From Arthrobacter tumbae (GTDB lineage: Bacteria > Actinomycetota > Actinomycetes > Actinomycetales > Micrococcaceae), in assembly GCF_016907495.1 (NCBI RefSeq), contig NZ_JAFBCC010000001.1:2170001-2234000 (forward strand): a DNA stretch of 64,000 nucleotides, given 5' to 3'. The notes beneath the pieces are model-generated. The model had not been told where the DNA came from. It worked only from the letters and a program-made list of their open reading frames with translations, and did no database searches. Made by a program: the position numbers and the translations under genes. Shown piece by piece: positions 43,187 through 55,795 of the stretch. Numbering within the stretch: position 1 is the stretch's first letter; every line of letters begins with the position of its first letter.

Positions 43187-43334
43187 TGACACGGAATCGT
43201 TCGTGTTGGAAAACCGCGGAATCACGCGGATTGCCGCTGACGCAGCATCAACAGTACGCGTCCACCGGCGGAAATTCGCGCCGATACCGCCCCTAGCATC
43301 AATACACACCACCCACCCAACGAAGGGACGAGAC

Positions 43335-45194
43335 ATGGGCGATTCTGTGCGGCAGCCGTTGCTTGCTGACCGAGCGACTGACCACGATGCAGCAACAGCT
43401 GCACCAACAACTCACCAGGGACTGCTGGCCTGGGTCGAGGAGACTGCCGCGCTGACGCAGCCGGACCGGGTGTATTGGGTCAACGGATCTGTGGAGGAGA
43501 ACACGCAGCTCACCGACGAGCTGGTCTCCGCAGGCACCTTCAAACGACTCAACCCCGAGCTCTTCCCCAACTCTTTCGCAGCGTTCTCGGACCCGGCCGA
43601 TGTTGCCCGGGTCGAGGAGCAGACCTTCATCTGCTCGCAGAACGAGCGGGACGCCGGGTTCACCAACAACTGGATGGACCCGGACCAGATGAAGGAGAAG
43701 CTGCGCGGCCTGTTTGCCGGCTCCATGCGCGGCAGGACCATGTACGTGATCCCCTTTGTCATGGGCCACCTCGATGCGCAGAGCCCGAAGTTCGGCGTCG
43801 AGATCACGGACAGCGCCTACGTGGTTACTTCCATGCGAATCATGGCGACCATCGGGACCAAGGTTCTGGACCGGCTGACCGAACTCGATGCCGAGTTCGT
43901 TCCGGCCCTTCATTCAGTGGGTGCGCCGCTGGAGCCCGGGCAGCAGGACGTCGCGTGGCCGTGCAACGAGGAGAAGTGGATTGTGCACTTCCCGGAGGAG
44001 CGCTCAATCTGGTCATTCGGATCGGGCTACGGCGGAAACGCGCTGCTCGGCAAGAAGTGCTACGCCCTGCGCATTGCCTCGGTGATGGCGCGCGATGAGG
44101 GCTGGCTCGCTGAGCACATGCTCATCCTGAAGCTCACGTCGCCGCAGAACAGGACCTACTACATCTCCGCAGCGTTCCCGTCCGCCTGCGGCAAGACGAA
44201 CCTCGCACTCCTCGACCCGACCATCGAGGGGTGGAAGGTCGAAACACTCGGGGACGACATCACGTGGATGCGTTTCGGGAAAGAGGGCGAGCTCCGTGCC
44301 GTGAATCCGGAGGCAGGGCTGTTCGGTGTGGCACCGGGCACAGGTTGGCACACCAACCCCAATGCCATGCGCGCGATCGCCAAGGGCAATTCCATCTTCA
44401 CCAATGTGGCGCTGACCGACGACGGCGGTGTCTGGTGGGAGGGCATGACCGAGGAGGTGCCCGCACACCTGACGGACTGGCAGGGCAACGACTGGGCACC
44501 CTCATCGGATGACCCGGCTGCCCATCCCAATGCCCGGTTCTGCACGCCGATCGACCAGATCGACATGCTCGCCGAGGAGTTCAACGATCCCGAGGGTGTT
44601 GAGCTGTCGGCGATCCTTTTCGGCGGTCGGCGCAAGACCACTGTTCCCCTCGTGACCCAGTCACGCGATTGGACCAACGGCATCTTCATGGGCTCCACCC
44701 TGTCGTCGGAGACCACGGCCGCCGCTGCCGGAGCGGTTGGCAGGGTGCGCCGCGATCCGATGGCGATGCTGCCCTTCATTGGGTACGACGCCGGTGATTA
44801 CCTGAGCCATTGGCTGAGAGTCAGCGGGCAGGCAGATCAGGCGCGGTTGCCGAAGATCTTCCTGGTCAACTGGTTCCGCCGCACAGCGGACGGTGGCTTT
44901 GCCTGGCCGGGCTTCGGTGACAATTCCCGGGTGCTCAAGTGGATCATCGAACGGCTCGAGGGCCGGGCCGATGCCGTTGAGACGCCGATCGGGTACGTGC
45001 CGGCGCCGGACTCCCTCGATGTGAGCGGGCTGGATCTCACTCCTGAAGACGTTGAGCAGGCGGTCCGGGTGGATGCCGACGAGTGGGCTGCCGAGCTGGA
45101 GGGCATCGAGCAGTGGTACCAGCAGTTCGGGGAGTCACTGCCCGCGGAGCTTTCCGGTGAACTGCAGCGGTTGAAGGAGCGGTTCGCGCTCTAG
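43335..45194 (+). CDS. pckG: Phosphoenolpyruvate carboxykinase (GTP)
   Basis: A 619-residue GTP-dependent PEPCK that converts oxaloacetate to PEP for gluconeogenesis. [13 protein letters not shown] is the kinase-1a P-loop with the reactive cysteine; [22 protein letters not shown] and [15 protein letters not shown] follow. The chosen ATG lies after GAAGGGACGAGAC; the open frame extends upstream into the regulatory region without a start signal. A GlxR/CRP-like site and a palindrome upstream suggest control by carbon source. Confidence 0.96.
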   Translation: MGDSVRQPLLADRATDHDAATAAPTTHQGLLAWVEETAALTQPDRVYWVNGSVEENTQLTDELVSAGTFKRLNPELFPNSFAAFSDPADVARVEEQTFICSQNERDAGFTNNWMDPDQMKEKLRGLFAGSMRGRTMYVIPFVMGHLDAQSPKFGVEITDSAYVVTSMRIMATIGTKVLDRLTELDAEFVPALHSVGAPLEPGQQDVAWPCNEEKWIVHFPEERSIWSFGSGYGGNALLGKKCYALRIASVMARDEGWLAEHMLILKLTSPQNRTYYISAAFPSACGKTNLALLDPTIEGWKVETLGDDITWMRFGKEGELRAVNPEAGLFGVAPGTGWHTNPNAMRAIAKGNSIFTNVALTDDGGVWWEGMTEEVPAHLTDWQGNDWAPSSDDPAAHPNARFCTPIDQIDMLAEEFNDPEGVELSAILFGGRRKTTVPLVTQSRDWTNGIFMGSTLSSETTAAAAGAVGRVRRDPMAMLPFIGYDAGDYLSHWLRVSGQADQARLPKIFLVNWFRRTADGGFAWPGFGDNSRVLKWIIERLEGRADAVETPIGYVPAPDSLDVSGLDLTPEDVEQAVRVDADEWAAELEGIEQWYQQFGESLPAELSGELQRLKERFAL

Positions 45195-45231
45195 CGGCGG
45201 GTAGTGCGTCAGGCGCCGTGTAGCGCGTAAC

Positions 45232-45270
45232 AGCGTGGCCGGTTCTGCCCAAGGCGGAGCCGGCCACGCT
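45232..45270. terminator. Bidirectional terminator between pckG and the hexomutase
   Basis: AGCGTGGCCGG...CCGGCCACGCT is an 11-bp stem with a 17-nt loop, lying between convergent gene ends. GCTTTAAG follows on the plus strand. Confidence 0.75.
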
Positions 45271-45286
45271 GCTTTAAGAAATGGCT

Positions 45287-46693
45287 TTACTGGCGGATCT
45301 GCTCGAGAACCGCAGTGGTGAGGCTTTCGAGGGTCTCAGGCTTCTCGGCTTCCGCATTGAGCCTCAGGAACGGCTCCGTATTGGATGCCCGGAGGTTGAA
45401 CCACCAGGAACCGTCGTCGGCCGTGAAGGTGAGGCCATCAACCTCATCCACAGTGACGCCGTCGTTCTCGAATTCCTGCCGCACCCGCGCGGTGGCCGCA
45501 TCGACGTCGTCGAGTCGGGTGTTGATCTCACCGGAGGCGAAGTAGGGCTCGTATTCACGGCCGAGCTCGGACAGCGGCTGGTCCTGCTCGCCGAGCGCGG
45601 CGAGTACATGCATGGCTGCGAGCATTCCCGTGTCAGCGTTCCAGAACTCACGGAAGTAGTAGTGAGCCGAGTGTTCGCCGCCGAAGACTGCACCCTCCTC
45701 GGCCATCACGGCCTTGATGAAGGAGTGGCCCACGCGCGTGCGCACCGGCCGGCCGCCCTCTGCGCGAACGAGTTCCGGCACGGCCCGTGAGGTGATCAGG
45801 TTATGGATGATCACGGGTTCCTGCTCACCCGCAGCCTGCGCCCGGTGTATCTCCCTGCGGGCCACCATACCCGTGACTGCGCTCGGCGACACGGGGTTGC
45901 CCTGCTCGTCGATGACAAAGCACCGGTCGGCATCGCCGTCGAAAGCGAGCCCGATGTCCGCGCCGTTACTGACCACGGCACGCTGGAGGTCACGGAGATT
46001 TTCCGGTTCCAGGGGATTGGCGGGATGGTTGGGGAACGTGCCGTCCAGCTCGAAGTAGAGCGGGATGATGTCGAACGGCAAAGCGTCAAGGTACTCGGCC
46101 CCCAGCACTGCCGGAGTGGTCAGTCCTGCCATGCCGTTGCCGGCATCCACGACAACCTTCAATGGGCGACTGCCCGAGAGGTCCACCAGCAAACGCAGGT
46201 ACTCGGCGTAGTCCTTCAGGACATCCCGCGAGGACGTGGAGCCACGCCGCTCACCCTCCGGAATGGTGCCTTGGGAAAGGTACTTCTCCGCCAGCTCCCG
46301 GATCTCGACAAGACCCGTCTCGGAAGACACCGGGACGGCGTTGGGGCGTGACATCTTCATGCCGTTGTACTGGGCGGGGTTGTGACTGGCTGTAAAGGTG
46401 ACGCCCGCGGCCTTGTACCTGCCGCTGGCGTAGTAGAGCTCATCGGTGGAAATCAGGCCGAGGAACACCACATCTGCGCCGCGGGTGGTAGCCCCTTCCG
46501 CGAAGGCTTCAGAGAACTCGGGGGAGGAAGGGCGCATGTCCCCACCGACCAGCACGGTTTCCCCGGCCAGGTTGAGCACATCAACGAAGGCGGCGCCCAC
46601 TGCCCGGACGGACTCGGGGGTGATGGTCTCACCGACGATCCCTCGTACGTCGTAGGCCTTGAACGATGCGGACAGATCGATGGTTGTGTTCAC
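45287..46693 (-). CDS. Phosphomannomutase/phosphoglucomutase
   Basis: A 468-residue alpha-D-phosphohexomutase. Active-site serine loop TFTASHNPAQYNGMK, metal loop LAFDGDADRCF, sugar-specificity loop FGGEHSAHYYFR and phosphate-binding RASNTEPFLRLN are all intact. It interconverts hexose 6- and 1-phosphates, supplying GDP-mannose or other precursors for the cell envelope. ManB-type is likely but dual specificity is possible. Confidence 0.93.
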   Translation of the reverse strand: MNTTIDLSASFKAYDVRGIVGETITPESVRAVGAAFVDVLNLAGETVLVGGDMRPSSPEFSEAFAEGATTRGADVVFLGLISTDELYYASGRYKAAGVTFTASHNPAQYNGMKMSRPNAVPVSSETGLVEIRELAEKYLSQGTIPEGERRGSTSSRDVLKDYAEYLRLLVDLSGSRPLKVVVDAGNGMAGLTTPAVLGAEYLDALPFDIIPLYFELDGTFPNHPANPLEPENLRDLQRAVVSNGADIGLAFDGDADRCFVIDEQGNPVSPSAVTGMVARREIHRAQAAGEQEPVIIHNLITSRAVPELVRAEGGRPVRTRVGHSFIKAVMAEEGAVFGGEHSAHYYFREFWNADTGMLAAMHVLAALGEQDQPLSELGREYEPYFASGEINTRLDDVDAATARVRQEFENDGVTVDEVDGLTFTADDGSWWFNLRASNTEPFLRLNAEAEKPETLESLTTAVLEQIRQ

Positions 46694-46816
46694 GCTGGAA
46701 AGTCTAACCGCTTGGCTCCGGCCGTCCGGAGGCTGGGGAGTAGTGGACGACGACGGTTGTCCACATTGCGCCGAAGCCCGCCGGATGCGTCAGTACCAAC
46801 TGCCATACTGAGGCGC

Positions 46817-48931
46817 ATGGCTGAAACAACCACCCTTCACCAGCAGGCACTCTCCATTCTTCAAACACTCGTGGGGCGTGATGACGCCGCTTTTCATGAG
46901 GGCCAGTTCGAGGCGATCGAGGCGCTGGTCAGTGGCGGTCGTCGGGCGCTGGTGGTGCAGCGCACCGGGTGGGGAAAATCCGCCGTGTACTTCGTTGCGA
47001 GCCTGCTCCTGCGAGCCAGAGGCGCAGGCCCAACCCTCATTGTGTCGCCGCTGCTCGCGCTGATGCGGGATCAGGTGGCTGCCGCCGAGCGCGCAGGTGT
47101 CCGGGCCGCTGCCATCAACTCGGCAAATCAGACAGAGTGGCAGGAGATCACCGCCCGGCTCGACGCGGACCAGCTGGACGTGCTCCTGGTGTCCCCCGAG
47201 CGGCTGAACAATCCGGCCTTCCGGGAGAACCAGCTGCCCGAACTCATCCGGCGCACCGGGCTGCTGGTGATCGACGAGGCACACTGCATCTCTGACTGGG
47301 GTCATGATTTCCGGCCGGACTACCGGCGCCTCCGCGATCTCATCACCACGCTGCAGCAGGGAGTGCCCGTGCTCGCAACCACGGCCACCGCAAACTCCCG
47401 CGTGGTCAAGGACGTCGAAGATCAACTCGGCACCGATGGGACCGCTGTCTACACCCTGCGCGGAGAACTTGCCCGCAAATCGCTGCGGCTCGGGGTGCTG
47501 CGCCTTCCCAGCCCCCGCTCGCGGCTCGCGTGGCTCCTGACCCACCTGAACGATCTGCCCGGAAGCGGCATCATCTACACCCTCACCGTCTCCGCAGCTG
47601 AAGATACCGCCCGTCTGCTGCGGGAGAGCGGACATTCCGTGCTGGCCTATACCGGCCGAACGGACCCGGCGGATCGGGAAGCGGCGGAGAAAGCGCTCAA
47701 GAACAACGAGGTGAAGGCACTGATCGCCACGAGCGCGCTCGGCATGGGCTTCGACAAACCCGATCTCGGGTTCGTGGTACACCTCGGCGCGCCGTCCTCT
47801 CCAGTCGCCTATTACCAGCAGGTGGGCAGGGCCGGTCGAGGAACCCCCAACGCGGATGTGCTGCTGCTGCCGGGGAACGAGGACCGCGAGATCTGGGAGT
47901 ACTTCGCCACTTCGTCCATGCCCGCTGAAGACAAGGCGCAGCGGATCCTGGAGGAACTGGCCGGAGGAACGGTGCTCTCCACCCCGGCACTCGAGGCCCG
48001 GGTCGACGTCCGGCGCTCGCCGCTTGAGCTGCTCCTGAAGGTGCTTGATGTGGACGGGGCGGTGCAGAAGGTGACCGGCGGCTGGCAGGCCACCGGGAGG
48101 CCCTGGGAGTATGACCGCGAGCGGTACGCCCGCATCTCCGCAGCCCGGGTGCAGGAGCAGAACTCAATGCTCGACTACGAAAATACCGGCGGCTGCCGCA
48201 TGGAATTCCTCGCCGCTGCACTCGATGATCCGCTGGCTGCGCCATGTGGGCGCTGTGACAACTGTGCCGGGTCCTGGTACTCGGACGAGGTGTCGCATGA
48301 CGCGTCGGAGAGCGCCGGCAGCGCGCTCGGCAGGGTCGGTGTTCTCCTGGAGCCCAGAGGTCAATGGCCTTCCGGGATGGACAAGCTCAGCGTCCCCGTG
48401 AAGGGGCGCATTCCGGCGGAGCAGCAGGTCTCTGCCGGTCGCGCCCTCGCCCGCATGACTGACCTGGGCTGGGGAAACCGGGTACGGGAACTCCTTGCGG
48501 ACTCCAACGAGGACGCCGCCCTGGACCCGGCAGCCGTGCAGGCCTGTGTGCGTGTGCTCGCAGAATGGCAGTGGGACACCCGGCCCGTGGCGGTAGTCAG
48601 CATGCCGTCACGACGGCGGCCTCTGCTGATCCATTCGCTCGCCGAAAGCCTGGCCGGCGTTGGCCGGATCCCCTATCTCGGCGCACTCCAACTGCCGCAG
48701 GGATGGCCGAGCGGGAGCTCAGGCGGAAACAGTGCGTTCCGACTCGCATCGGTCTGGGACCGGTTTGCGGTGCCGGACGAAGGCCGTGCCTGGTTCGCGG
48801 CGAATCCCGGCCCCGTGCTGCTGGTCGATGATCTGGCGGACAGCCGGTGGAGCCTCACCGTTGCCGGAAGGGCGCTACGGCAGGCGGGAGCCCAGGAGGT
48901 GCTTCCCTTTGCCCTCGCGATGAAAGCCTGA
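46817..48931 (+). CDS. RecQ-type helicase with phosphoribosyltransferase-like C-terminus
   Basis: A 704-residue SF2 helicase. QRTGWGKSAVYF is Walker A (Gly-Trp in place of Gly-Ser), DEAHCISDWGHDFRPDY is motif II, and QQVGRAGRG is motif VI. The RecQ zinc site is CGRCDNCAGSW. After about residue 540 comes AVVSMPSRRRPLLIHSLAE and PGPVLLVDDLADSRWSLTVAGRALRQAGA, which looks like a ComF/PRPP-binding phosphoribosyltransferase fold instead of the usual HRDC domain. The ATG at 46817 fits the conserved start. No promoter-linked partner; a terminator follows. Confidence 0.88.
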   Translation: MAETTTLHQQALSILQTLVGRDDAAFHEGQFEAIEALVSGGRRALVVQRTGWGKSAVYFVASLLLRARGAGPTLIVSPLLALMRDQVAAAERAGVRAAAINSANQTEWQEITARLDADQLDVLLVSPERLNNPAFRENQLPELIRRTGLLVIDEAHCISDWGHDFRPDYRRLRDLITTLQQGVPVLATTATANSRVVKDVEDQLGTDGTAVYTLRGELARKSLRLGVLRLPSPRSRLAWLLTHLNDLPGSGIIYTLTVSAAEDTARLLRESGHSVLAYTGRTDPADREAAEKALKNNEVKALIATSALGMGFDKPDLGFVVHLGAPSSPVAYYQQVGRAGRGTPNADVLLLPGNEDREIWEYFATSSMPAEDKAQRILEELAGGTVLSTPALEARVDVRRSPLELLLKVLDVDGAVQKVTGGWQATGRPWEYDRERYARISAARVQEQNSMLDYENTGGCRMEFLAAALDDPLAAPCGRCDNCAGSWYSDEVSHDASESAGSALGRVGVLLEPRGQWPSGMDKLSVPVKGRIPAEQQVSAGRALARMTDLGWGNRVRELLADSNEDAALDPAAVQACVRVLAEWQWDTRPVAVVSMPSRRRPLLIHSLAESLAGVGRIPYLGALQLPQGWPSGSSGGNSAFRLASVWDRFAVPDEGRAWFAANPGPVLLVDDLADSRWSLTVAGRALRQAGAQEVLPFALAMKA

Positions 48932-48960
48932 CAGATCCTGCCAACCCTCCAGGCAAGCGA

Positions 48961-48994
48961 AAAGGCGCCCCGGTCCTGGACCGGGGCGCCTTTT
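48961..48994. terminator. Bidirectional terminator after recQ-like gene
   Basis: AAAGGCGCCCCGGT-CCTG-GACCGGGGCGCCTTTT has a perfect 14-bp, GC-rich stem with a T-run. It serves the helicase gene from the left and tRNA-Ser(GCT) from the right. Confidence 0.9.
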
Positions 48995-49001
48995 CGGAAC
49001 G

Positions 49002-49089
49002 CGGAGACGGGGGGATTTGAACCCCCGGTAGGCTTTAGGCCCACACTTCATTAGCAGTGAAGCCCATTCGGCCGCTCTGGCACGTCTCC
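49002..49089 (-). tRNA. tRNA-Ser (GCT)
   Basis: 88 nt without encoded CCA. Acceptor GGAGACG pairs with CGTCTCC; anticodon arm CTTCA-CTGCTAA-TGAAG gives GCT; a long variable arm follows, and the T-arm is GGGGGTTCAAATCCCCC. Confidence 0.95.
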
Positions 49090-49153
49090 AGCAGCTATTA
49101 CTAGCCACCCAAGACTACCCAGAACCTCCGGGCAAGAGCAAAATAACGCAGAC

Positions 49154-51244
49154 CTACAGCTGGCCGGTCAATGCTTTCCACACGAACTCGTGGGACATGG
49201 CGTGCATGCGCGCCGCCTGGCGGTTGTCCGAAGCCCCGGCATGCCCGCCCTCGAGCGCCTCGTGGAACCACAAATTCTTCACGCCGAGCGACTTCATCCG
49301 CGCCGCCATCTTCCGTGCCTGCACTGGACCCACCCGGTCATCGCTCGTGGCGGTCCAGATCAAGGTCTTCGGGTACGTCGTCCCCTCCTGCAGCCGGTGG
49401 TACGGCGAGAACGTCTGAACGTACTCCCACTGCTCCGGCTTGTCCGGATCGCCGTACTCGGCAATCCACGAGTAACCGGCGGAAAGCTTGGTGTACCGCT
49501 TCATGTCCAGCAGGGGTACACCGCACGAGATCGCGCCGAAGAGGTGCGGATACTGGGTGAGCATGTTGCCCACCAGCAGCCCGCCGTTACTCCTGCCCGT
49601 GCAGCCAAGCAGTTCCGGCCGGGTGACCCCGCGGTCCACCAAATCCTGGGCGATCGCGGCGAAATCCTCGTACGCCCGGTGGCGGTTGGCGTGCAGTGCC
49701 GCCTGGTGCCAGGCGGGACCATACTCGCCGCCTCCACGGATATTGGCCAGCACGTACACGCCGGATCGGCCATCCTTTGTCCGGCGTTCCAGCCACCCGC
49801 GCCCGGTCACGCCGCTGTAGGCGGGCGTCATGGCATGTTCGAATCCTCCGTAGCCGGAGAGCAGCGTTGGGTTGCCTCCGTCGAGCACCAGGTCCCTGGA
49901 TGCCACCTGGAAGTAGGGGACCCGGGTGCCGTCACTGGATTGCGCGAAGTGCTGCGACACGGCAAAAGAGGACTCATCAAAGTACGACGGCGACTCCTTC
50001 ACTTCCGCGTGCGCTCCACCGATGGTGCCGCGCACCACCGTGGTGGGGGTGAGGAAGCCGGTGGCAACAAGCCAGTAGTCGTTACCGGCGTCGTCGTCCT
50101 CGTCATCGACCGCATACGCATCCACGGAGTGAAGGGGCGGGCAGGCGTCCAGCAGTTCGGTCGACCAGGAGTCGGCGGGATTGAGCACGCGGATCTCCGA
50201 AGAAACGTCCCTCAGCAGGTTGAGCAGAAGGTAGTCCCGCGTCCAACTCCAGGACTGCAAGGCAGTGTGCGCATCCGGCTCGAATACGGTCGTCAGCGCG
50301 CGGCGTCCGGCGAGGAAGTCCTCGAGAAGGACCGACTGGAGGGAACCACCGCGGTAGGTGGCGCCGTCGAGCTCGAAATCGGTCCGCGGCCGCAGCAGCA
50401 GCCACTGGCGGTGCAGTGACACGTTGACGTCATCGGGGACGTCGATGTGTACCCACTCATCCTCGCGGCGCAGGTAGGTACGGCTCGAGTAGAAGTCGAC
50501 AATATGGGCGGCGATGTCGCGTTCGAAGCCCGGTGTCTGATCGTGGGCCACGGCGGCCATCATGGAGTTCTCGGGGATCTCGAAGTACAGCTGCGCACTT
50601 TCCAGCGGCTCCCCGCGGCGGAGCGTCCGCACGGTTCGTGGGTAGGAGCTCGTGGTCATCGATCCGGGTCCAAAGTCCGTCCCGACGTGCAGCGCATCCG
50701 GTCCCGCCCAGCTGATCCGGCTCTTCGCCACCGGGATATCGAAGCCGCCCGCCACGAAGGAGCGGTCTGCGAGGTCGTACTCGCGGTACCGCTGCGCGTC
50801 CCCGCCGTCGGGCGAGAGCGCGATCAGGGCCCTCCGGTAGGGCTCGCCGTCGGCCGGACGCAGGAACAGCGCGCCGCCCCAGACCCACTCCTGACCCTCC
50901 GCTGCCGCCAGCGCATCGACGTCGAGAAGGGTATCCCAGTCCGGAGCATCGGTCAGGTAACTGTCCCAGCTGGTCCGCCGCCACAGCCCCTTCGGGTTTT
51001 CCTTGTCCCGCCAGAAGTTGTAGTAGTGCTCACCACGCTTCACGACCATCGGAATCCGGTCGGTGGAGTCGAGCACCTCGAGCAGGCGTTGTTCGTCTGC
51101 GAGGAAGGTCTCGTTGACGAGAACCTCCTCAGTCTGCGCATTCTGGCCGCGCACCCACTGGAGGGGTTTCTCCCCGTAGATATCTTCAAGCCAAAGAAAT
51201 TCGTCGTCACTTGTAGGGATGGGGGCAGGCACGGTGGACGTCAT
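49154..51244 (-). CDS. Prolyl oligopeptidase-family serine peptidase (S9)
   Basis: A 696-residue cytosolic oligopeptidase. Residues 1-410 form the beta-propeller (DDEFLWLEDIYGEKPLQWV at the N-terminus), and 411-696 form the alpha/beta-hydrolase domain. The catalytic serine is in TGRSNGGLLVGNM, the aspartate in TSDDRVGPVQARK, and the histidine in EALEGGHAGASD. This fits the oligopeptidase B/POP group. It hydrolyses short peptides; no signal peptide. A GTC-type leader separates it from the tRNA gene. Confidence 0.92.
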   Translation of the reverse strand: MTSTVPAPIPTSDDEFLWLEDIYGEKPLQWVRGQNAQTEEVLVNETFLADEQRLLEVLDSTDRIPMVVKRGEHYYNFWRDKENPKGLWRRTSWDSYLTDAPDWDTLLDVDALAAAEGQEWVWGGALFLRPADGEPYRRALIALSPDGGDAQRYREYDLADRSFVAGGFDIPVAKSRISWAGPDALHVGTDFGPGSMTTSSYPRTVRTLRRGEPLESAQLYFEIPENSMMAAVAHDQTPGFERDIAAHIVDFYSSRTYLRREDEWVHIDVPDDVNVSLHRQWLLLRPRTDFELDGATYRGGSLQSVLLEDFLAGRRALTTVFEPDAHTALQSWSWTRDYLLLNLLRDVSSEIRVLNPADSWSTELLDACPPLHSVDAYAVDDEDDDAGNDYWLVATGFLTPTTVVRGTIGGAHAEVKESPSYFDESSFAVSQHFAQSSDGTRVPYFQVASRDLVLDGGNPTLLSGYGGFEHAMTPAYSGVTGRGWLERRTKDGRSGVYVLANIRGGGEYGPAWHQAALHANRHRAYEDFAAIAQDLVDRGVTRPELLGCTGRSNGGLLVGNMLTQYPHLFGAISCGVPLLDMKRYTKLSAGYSWIAEYGDPDKPEQWEYVQTFSPYHRLQEGTTYPKTLIWTATSDDRVGPVQARKMAARMKSLGVKNLWFHEALEGGHAGASDNRQAARMHAMSHEFVWKALTGQL

Positions 51245-51335
51245 ACCGTTATCTTAGGCAACCTGCCACGTGGGTGTCCGGCGGCAGAGTGCGCAGGGTC
51301 TGCCCATTGCGTGCGCCACCTGATTGGATAGAGCC

Positions 51336-53693
<2,358 letters not shown>

Positions 53694-53754
53694 CCCGGTT
53701 CGCCGGACAACTGCGCTGAACGGGCCGATGTTGCCCGGCCGATAACCTAGGTGA

Positions 53755-55671
53755 ATGGACATGACGCGGACGGTGACGGTAGCCATCATTGGCGCCGGTC
53801 CGCGTGGTACCTCCGTGCTCGAACGCCTGACGGCGAACTGGGCCGCCCTGCCCGTGGGAAATCGGCCGCGAATCACGGTCCACCTGATTGAGCCCTACGA
53901 GCCCGGGCCCGGCCATGTGTGGCGTACTGACCAGTCACGGCACTTCCTCATGAACACTCCGGCGCTGTTTCCCACGGTGGTGCCGGTGGGCGAGGCTGCA
54001 GCGGAACGGGCGCCATCGCTTGTTCCGCTGTCCTTCGACGACTGGCGGCAGCTGATGGTCGACTCCCCGGATGACCGTCTCAGCGACGATGACCGGAAGG
54101 AGCTCCAGTCACTTACCTCCGCTGATTTCCCCAGCCGGGCCCTGTACGGCCGCTACCTGGAATGGATCTACAGCTCGCTGACCGGGACGCTTGGCGCCGG
54201 CTTCGAGGTTGTGGTTCACCGGTCCGAGGCACAGCATGTGAAGGCGCTGAATGCGGGCTTCCGGGTGAGGCTCAGCGAGGGCGGCACGGTTGCGAGTGAC
54301 GCCGTCGTGCTTGCGCTGGGCCACCTACCCGCTCAGCTCAACCCTGAGCAGGAGGCACTGCGCGACGGTGCGGCCCGGCTGGGCCTGCAGTACTGGCCGC
54401 CGAACGTGCCCGCTGACGTTGACTGGAACCGGCTGCCGGCGCGCAAGCCGGTGCTGGTGCGCGGGCTCGGCCTGAATTTCTTCGACATCATCACCCACCT
54501 CACGGAGGGCAGGGGCGGAACATTCGTTTCCAACGGTCTACCGGCCGGGCGGGCGCTGGACTATCATCCTTCCGGCCGTGAACCACTGGTGGTCGCCGCG
54601 TCCCGTCGGGGCACCCCCTACCGCGCCAAGGCAAAGCTGGACAGCTATGTGCCGCGCGGCATCCAGCTCCGCTACTGCACGCCCGCCCGCGCAGGAAGCT
54701 TCGCAGCTGACGGAATCCAGCCCGGCTTTGACCACGACCTTTGGCCGCTGGTGCACCGGGATGCTGTTTGGGCCTACTACAGCACCCTGGCGCGCACCGC
54801 CGGCTTGCCGGACGCTTTTCTTTCCTCACTCCAGGACGTCCTGGACGGCGCAGATCATGTCTGGCGCCGGAGGCTGGAGGAACTTCTCGATGGGGCAGTG
54901 GCTCCCGTTGACCGGCTGGACCTGGAGTCGCTCGCCCGGCCCTTCTGGCGGCACCGGTTCGCGTCCGAAGAGGAATACAACCGTGCCGTGCTCAACTACC
55001 TGGAAGAAGATGCCGCCGGTTCCGACCGCGGCGAGGCTGATCCCCTGAAAATGGCGATCGGAGCCATGAACGCCGGACGGTCCGTCATCAAGGAGGTCGT
55101 GGCCGACGGTGGGCTGACTGAGGGGTCGTGGACTGCGGAGCTGCGCGGTTGGTTCGAACCACTCGTCGAGGGCCTTGCCAGCGGGCCACCCGCCCTGCGT
55201 ATCGAGCAGCTGGCAGCACTGGCTCGGGCCGGCATTGTGCACTTTGCCGGCCCCGCACCACGGTTCGAGCTGAACGCTGAGCTCGGCCGGTTCACTGTTT
55301 CCTCGCCCTGGGTGGAGGGCCGGAAGTACGACGCCGGCGTCCTCGTCGAGGCGATGATGCCGGCTAACCGCGTGGCCCAGAATCGGTCGGTCCTGCTTCG
55401 CAGGCTGCTGGAGGACGGCCTGGTCCGGGCGCGCACCATGATGTCGGAAGATGGCGTGCCGGAAGTATCTCCCGGGATCGACGTCAGCAGGCCGCCGTAC
55501 CGGGCAATCGGCGCCAATGGCCTGGCGAGGGAGAACCTCTACGTCCTGGGCCTGCAGCTCAGCTCCGTGCAGTGGGGAACGTCGATTGCCGCAGAGGCCG
55601 GCGCCTCCCTGGACGCTGGGGGCCGTACGCTGCGGGATGCCGACGACATCGCACGCGCACTCCTCGCCTGA
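53755..55671 (+). CDS. FAD/NAD(P)-binding protein (large, unclassified)
   Basis: A 638-residue protein starting VTVAIIGAGPRGTSVLERL, a Rossmann dinucleotide motif, and containing PGPGHVWRTDQSRHFLMNTPA, DAVVLALGHLPAQ and PVLVRGLGLNFFDI. This matches the PF13454 type FAD-NAD(P)-binding family. The C-terminal half is largely alpha-helical with GANGLARENLYVLGLQL at the end. Two in-frame ATGs (53755, 53761) are possible starts. The substrate is unknown; related proteins occur near siderophore and secondary metabolism genes. A perfect hairpin follows. Confidence 0.8.
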   Translation: MDMTRTVTVAIIGAGPRGTSVLERLTANWAALPVGNRPRITVHLIEPYEPGPGHVWRTDQSRHFLMNTPALFPTVVPVGEAAAERAPSLVPLSFDDWRQLMVDSPDDRLSDDDRKELQSLTSADFPSRALYGRYLEWIYSSLTGTLGAGFEVVVHRSEAQHVKALNAGFRVRLSEGGTVASDAVVLALGHLPAQLNPEQEALRDGAARLGLQYWPPNVPADVDWNRLPARKPVLVRGLGLNFFDIITHLTEGRGGTFVSNGLPAGRALDYHPSGREPLVVAASRRGTPYRAKAKLDSYVPRGIQLRYCTPARAGSFAADGIQPGFDHDLWPLVHRDAVWAYYSTLARTAGLPDAFLSSLQDVLDGADHVWRRRLEELLDGAVAPVDRLDLESLARPFWRHRFASEEEYNRAVLNYLEEDAAGSDRGEADPLKMAIGAMNAGRSVIKEVVADGGLTEGSWTAELRGWFEPLVEGLASGPPALRIEQLAALARAGIVHFAGPAPRFELNAELGRFTVSSPWVEGRKYDAGVLVEAMMPANRVAQNRSVLLRRLLEDGLVRARTMMSEDGVPEVSPGIDVSRPPYRAIGANGLARENLYVLGLQLSSVQWGTSIAAEAGASLDAGGRTLRDADDIARALLA

Positions 55672-55714
55672 ATGGTGCCGCTATCGCGGTGAGTCTTCGG
55701 ACAACATCGCGATG

Positions 55715-55759
55715 AACGAAGAAGCGCTCCTCCGTGTTGCGGAGGAGCGCTTCTTCGTT
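55715..55759. terminator. Perfect 20-bp-stem hairpin
   Basis: AACGAAGAAGCGCTCCTCCG and its exact complement flank TGTTG. It lies between the end of the FAD-protein gene and the end of the secreted nuclease gene, both running towards it, so it is a strong bidirectional terminator candidate. Stem length with no mismatch is unusual. Confidence 0.75.
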
Positions 55760-55795
55760 AGTTCACCAAGGCCTTACACCGGCCGCGACGCATGT

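Noticed and set aside
43203-45194. pckG extended upstream to 43203
   Set aside because: The extension covers the CRP-like and promoter region, has no ribosome site, and the ATG at 43335 follows a good one.
46743-46764. GTGGAC-N10-GTCCAC hairpin before the recQ-like gene
   Set aside because: Only a 6-bp stem and no supporting context; could be chance in GC-rich DNA.
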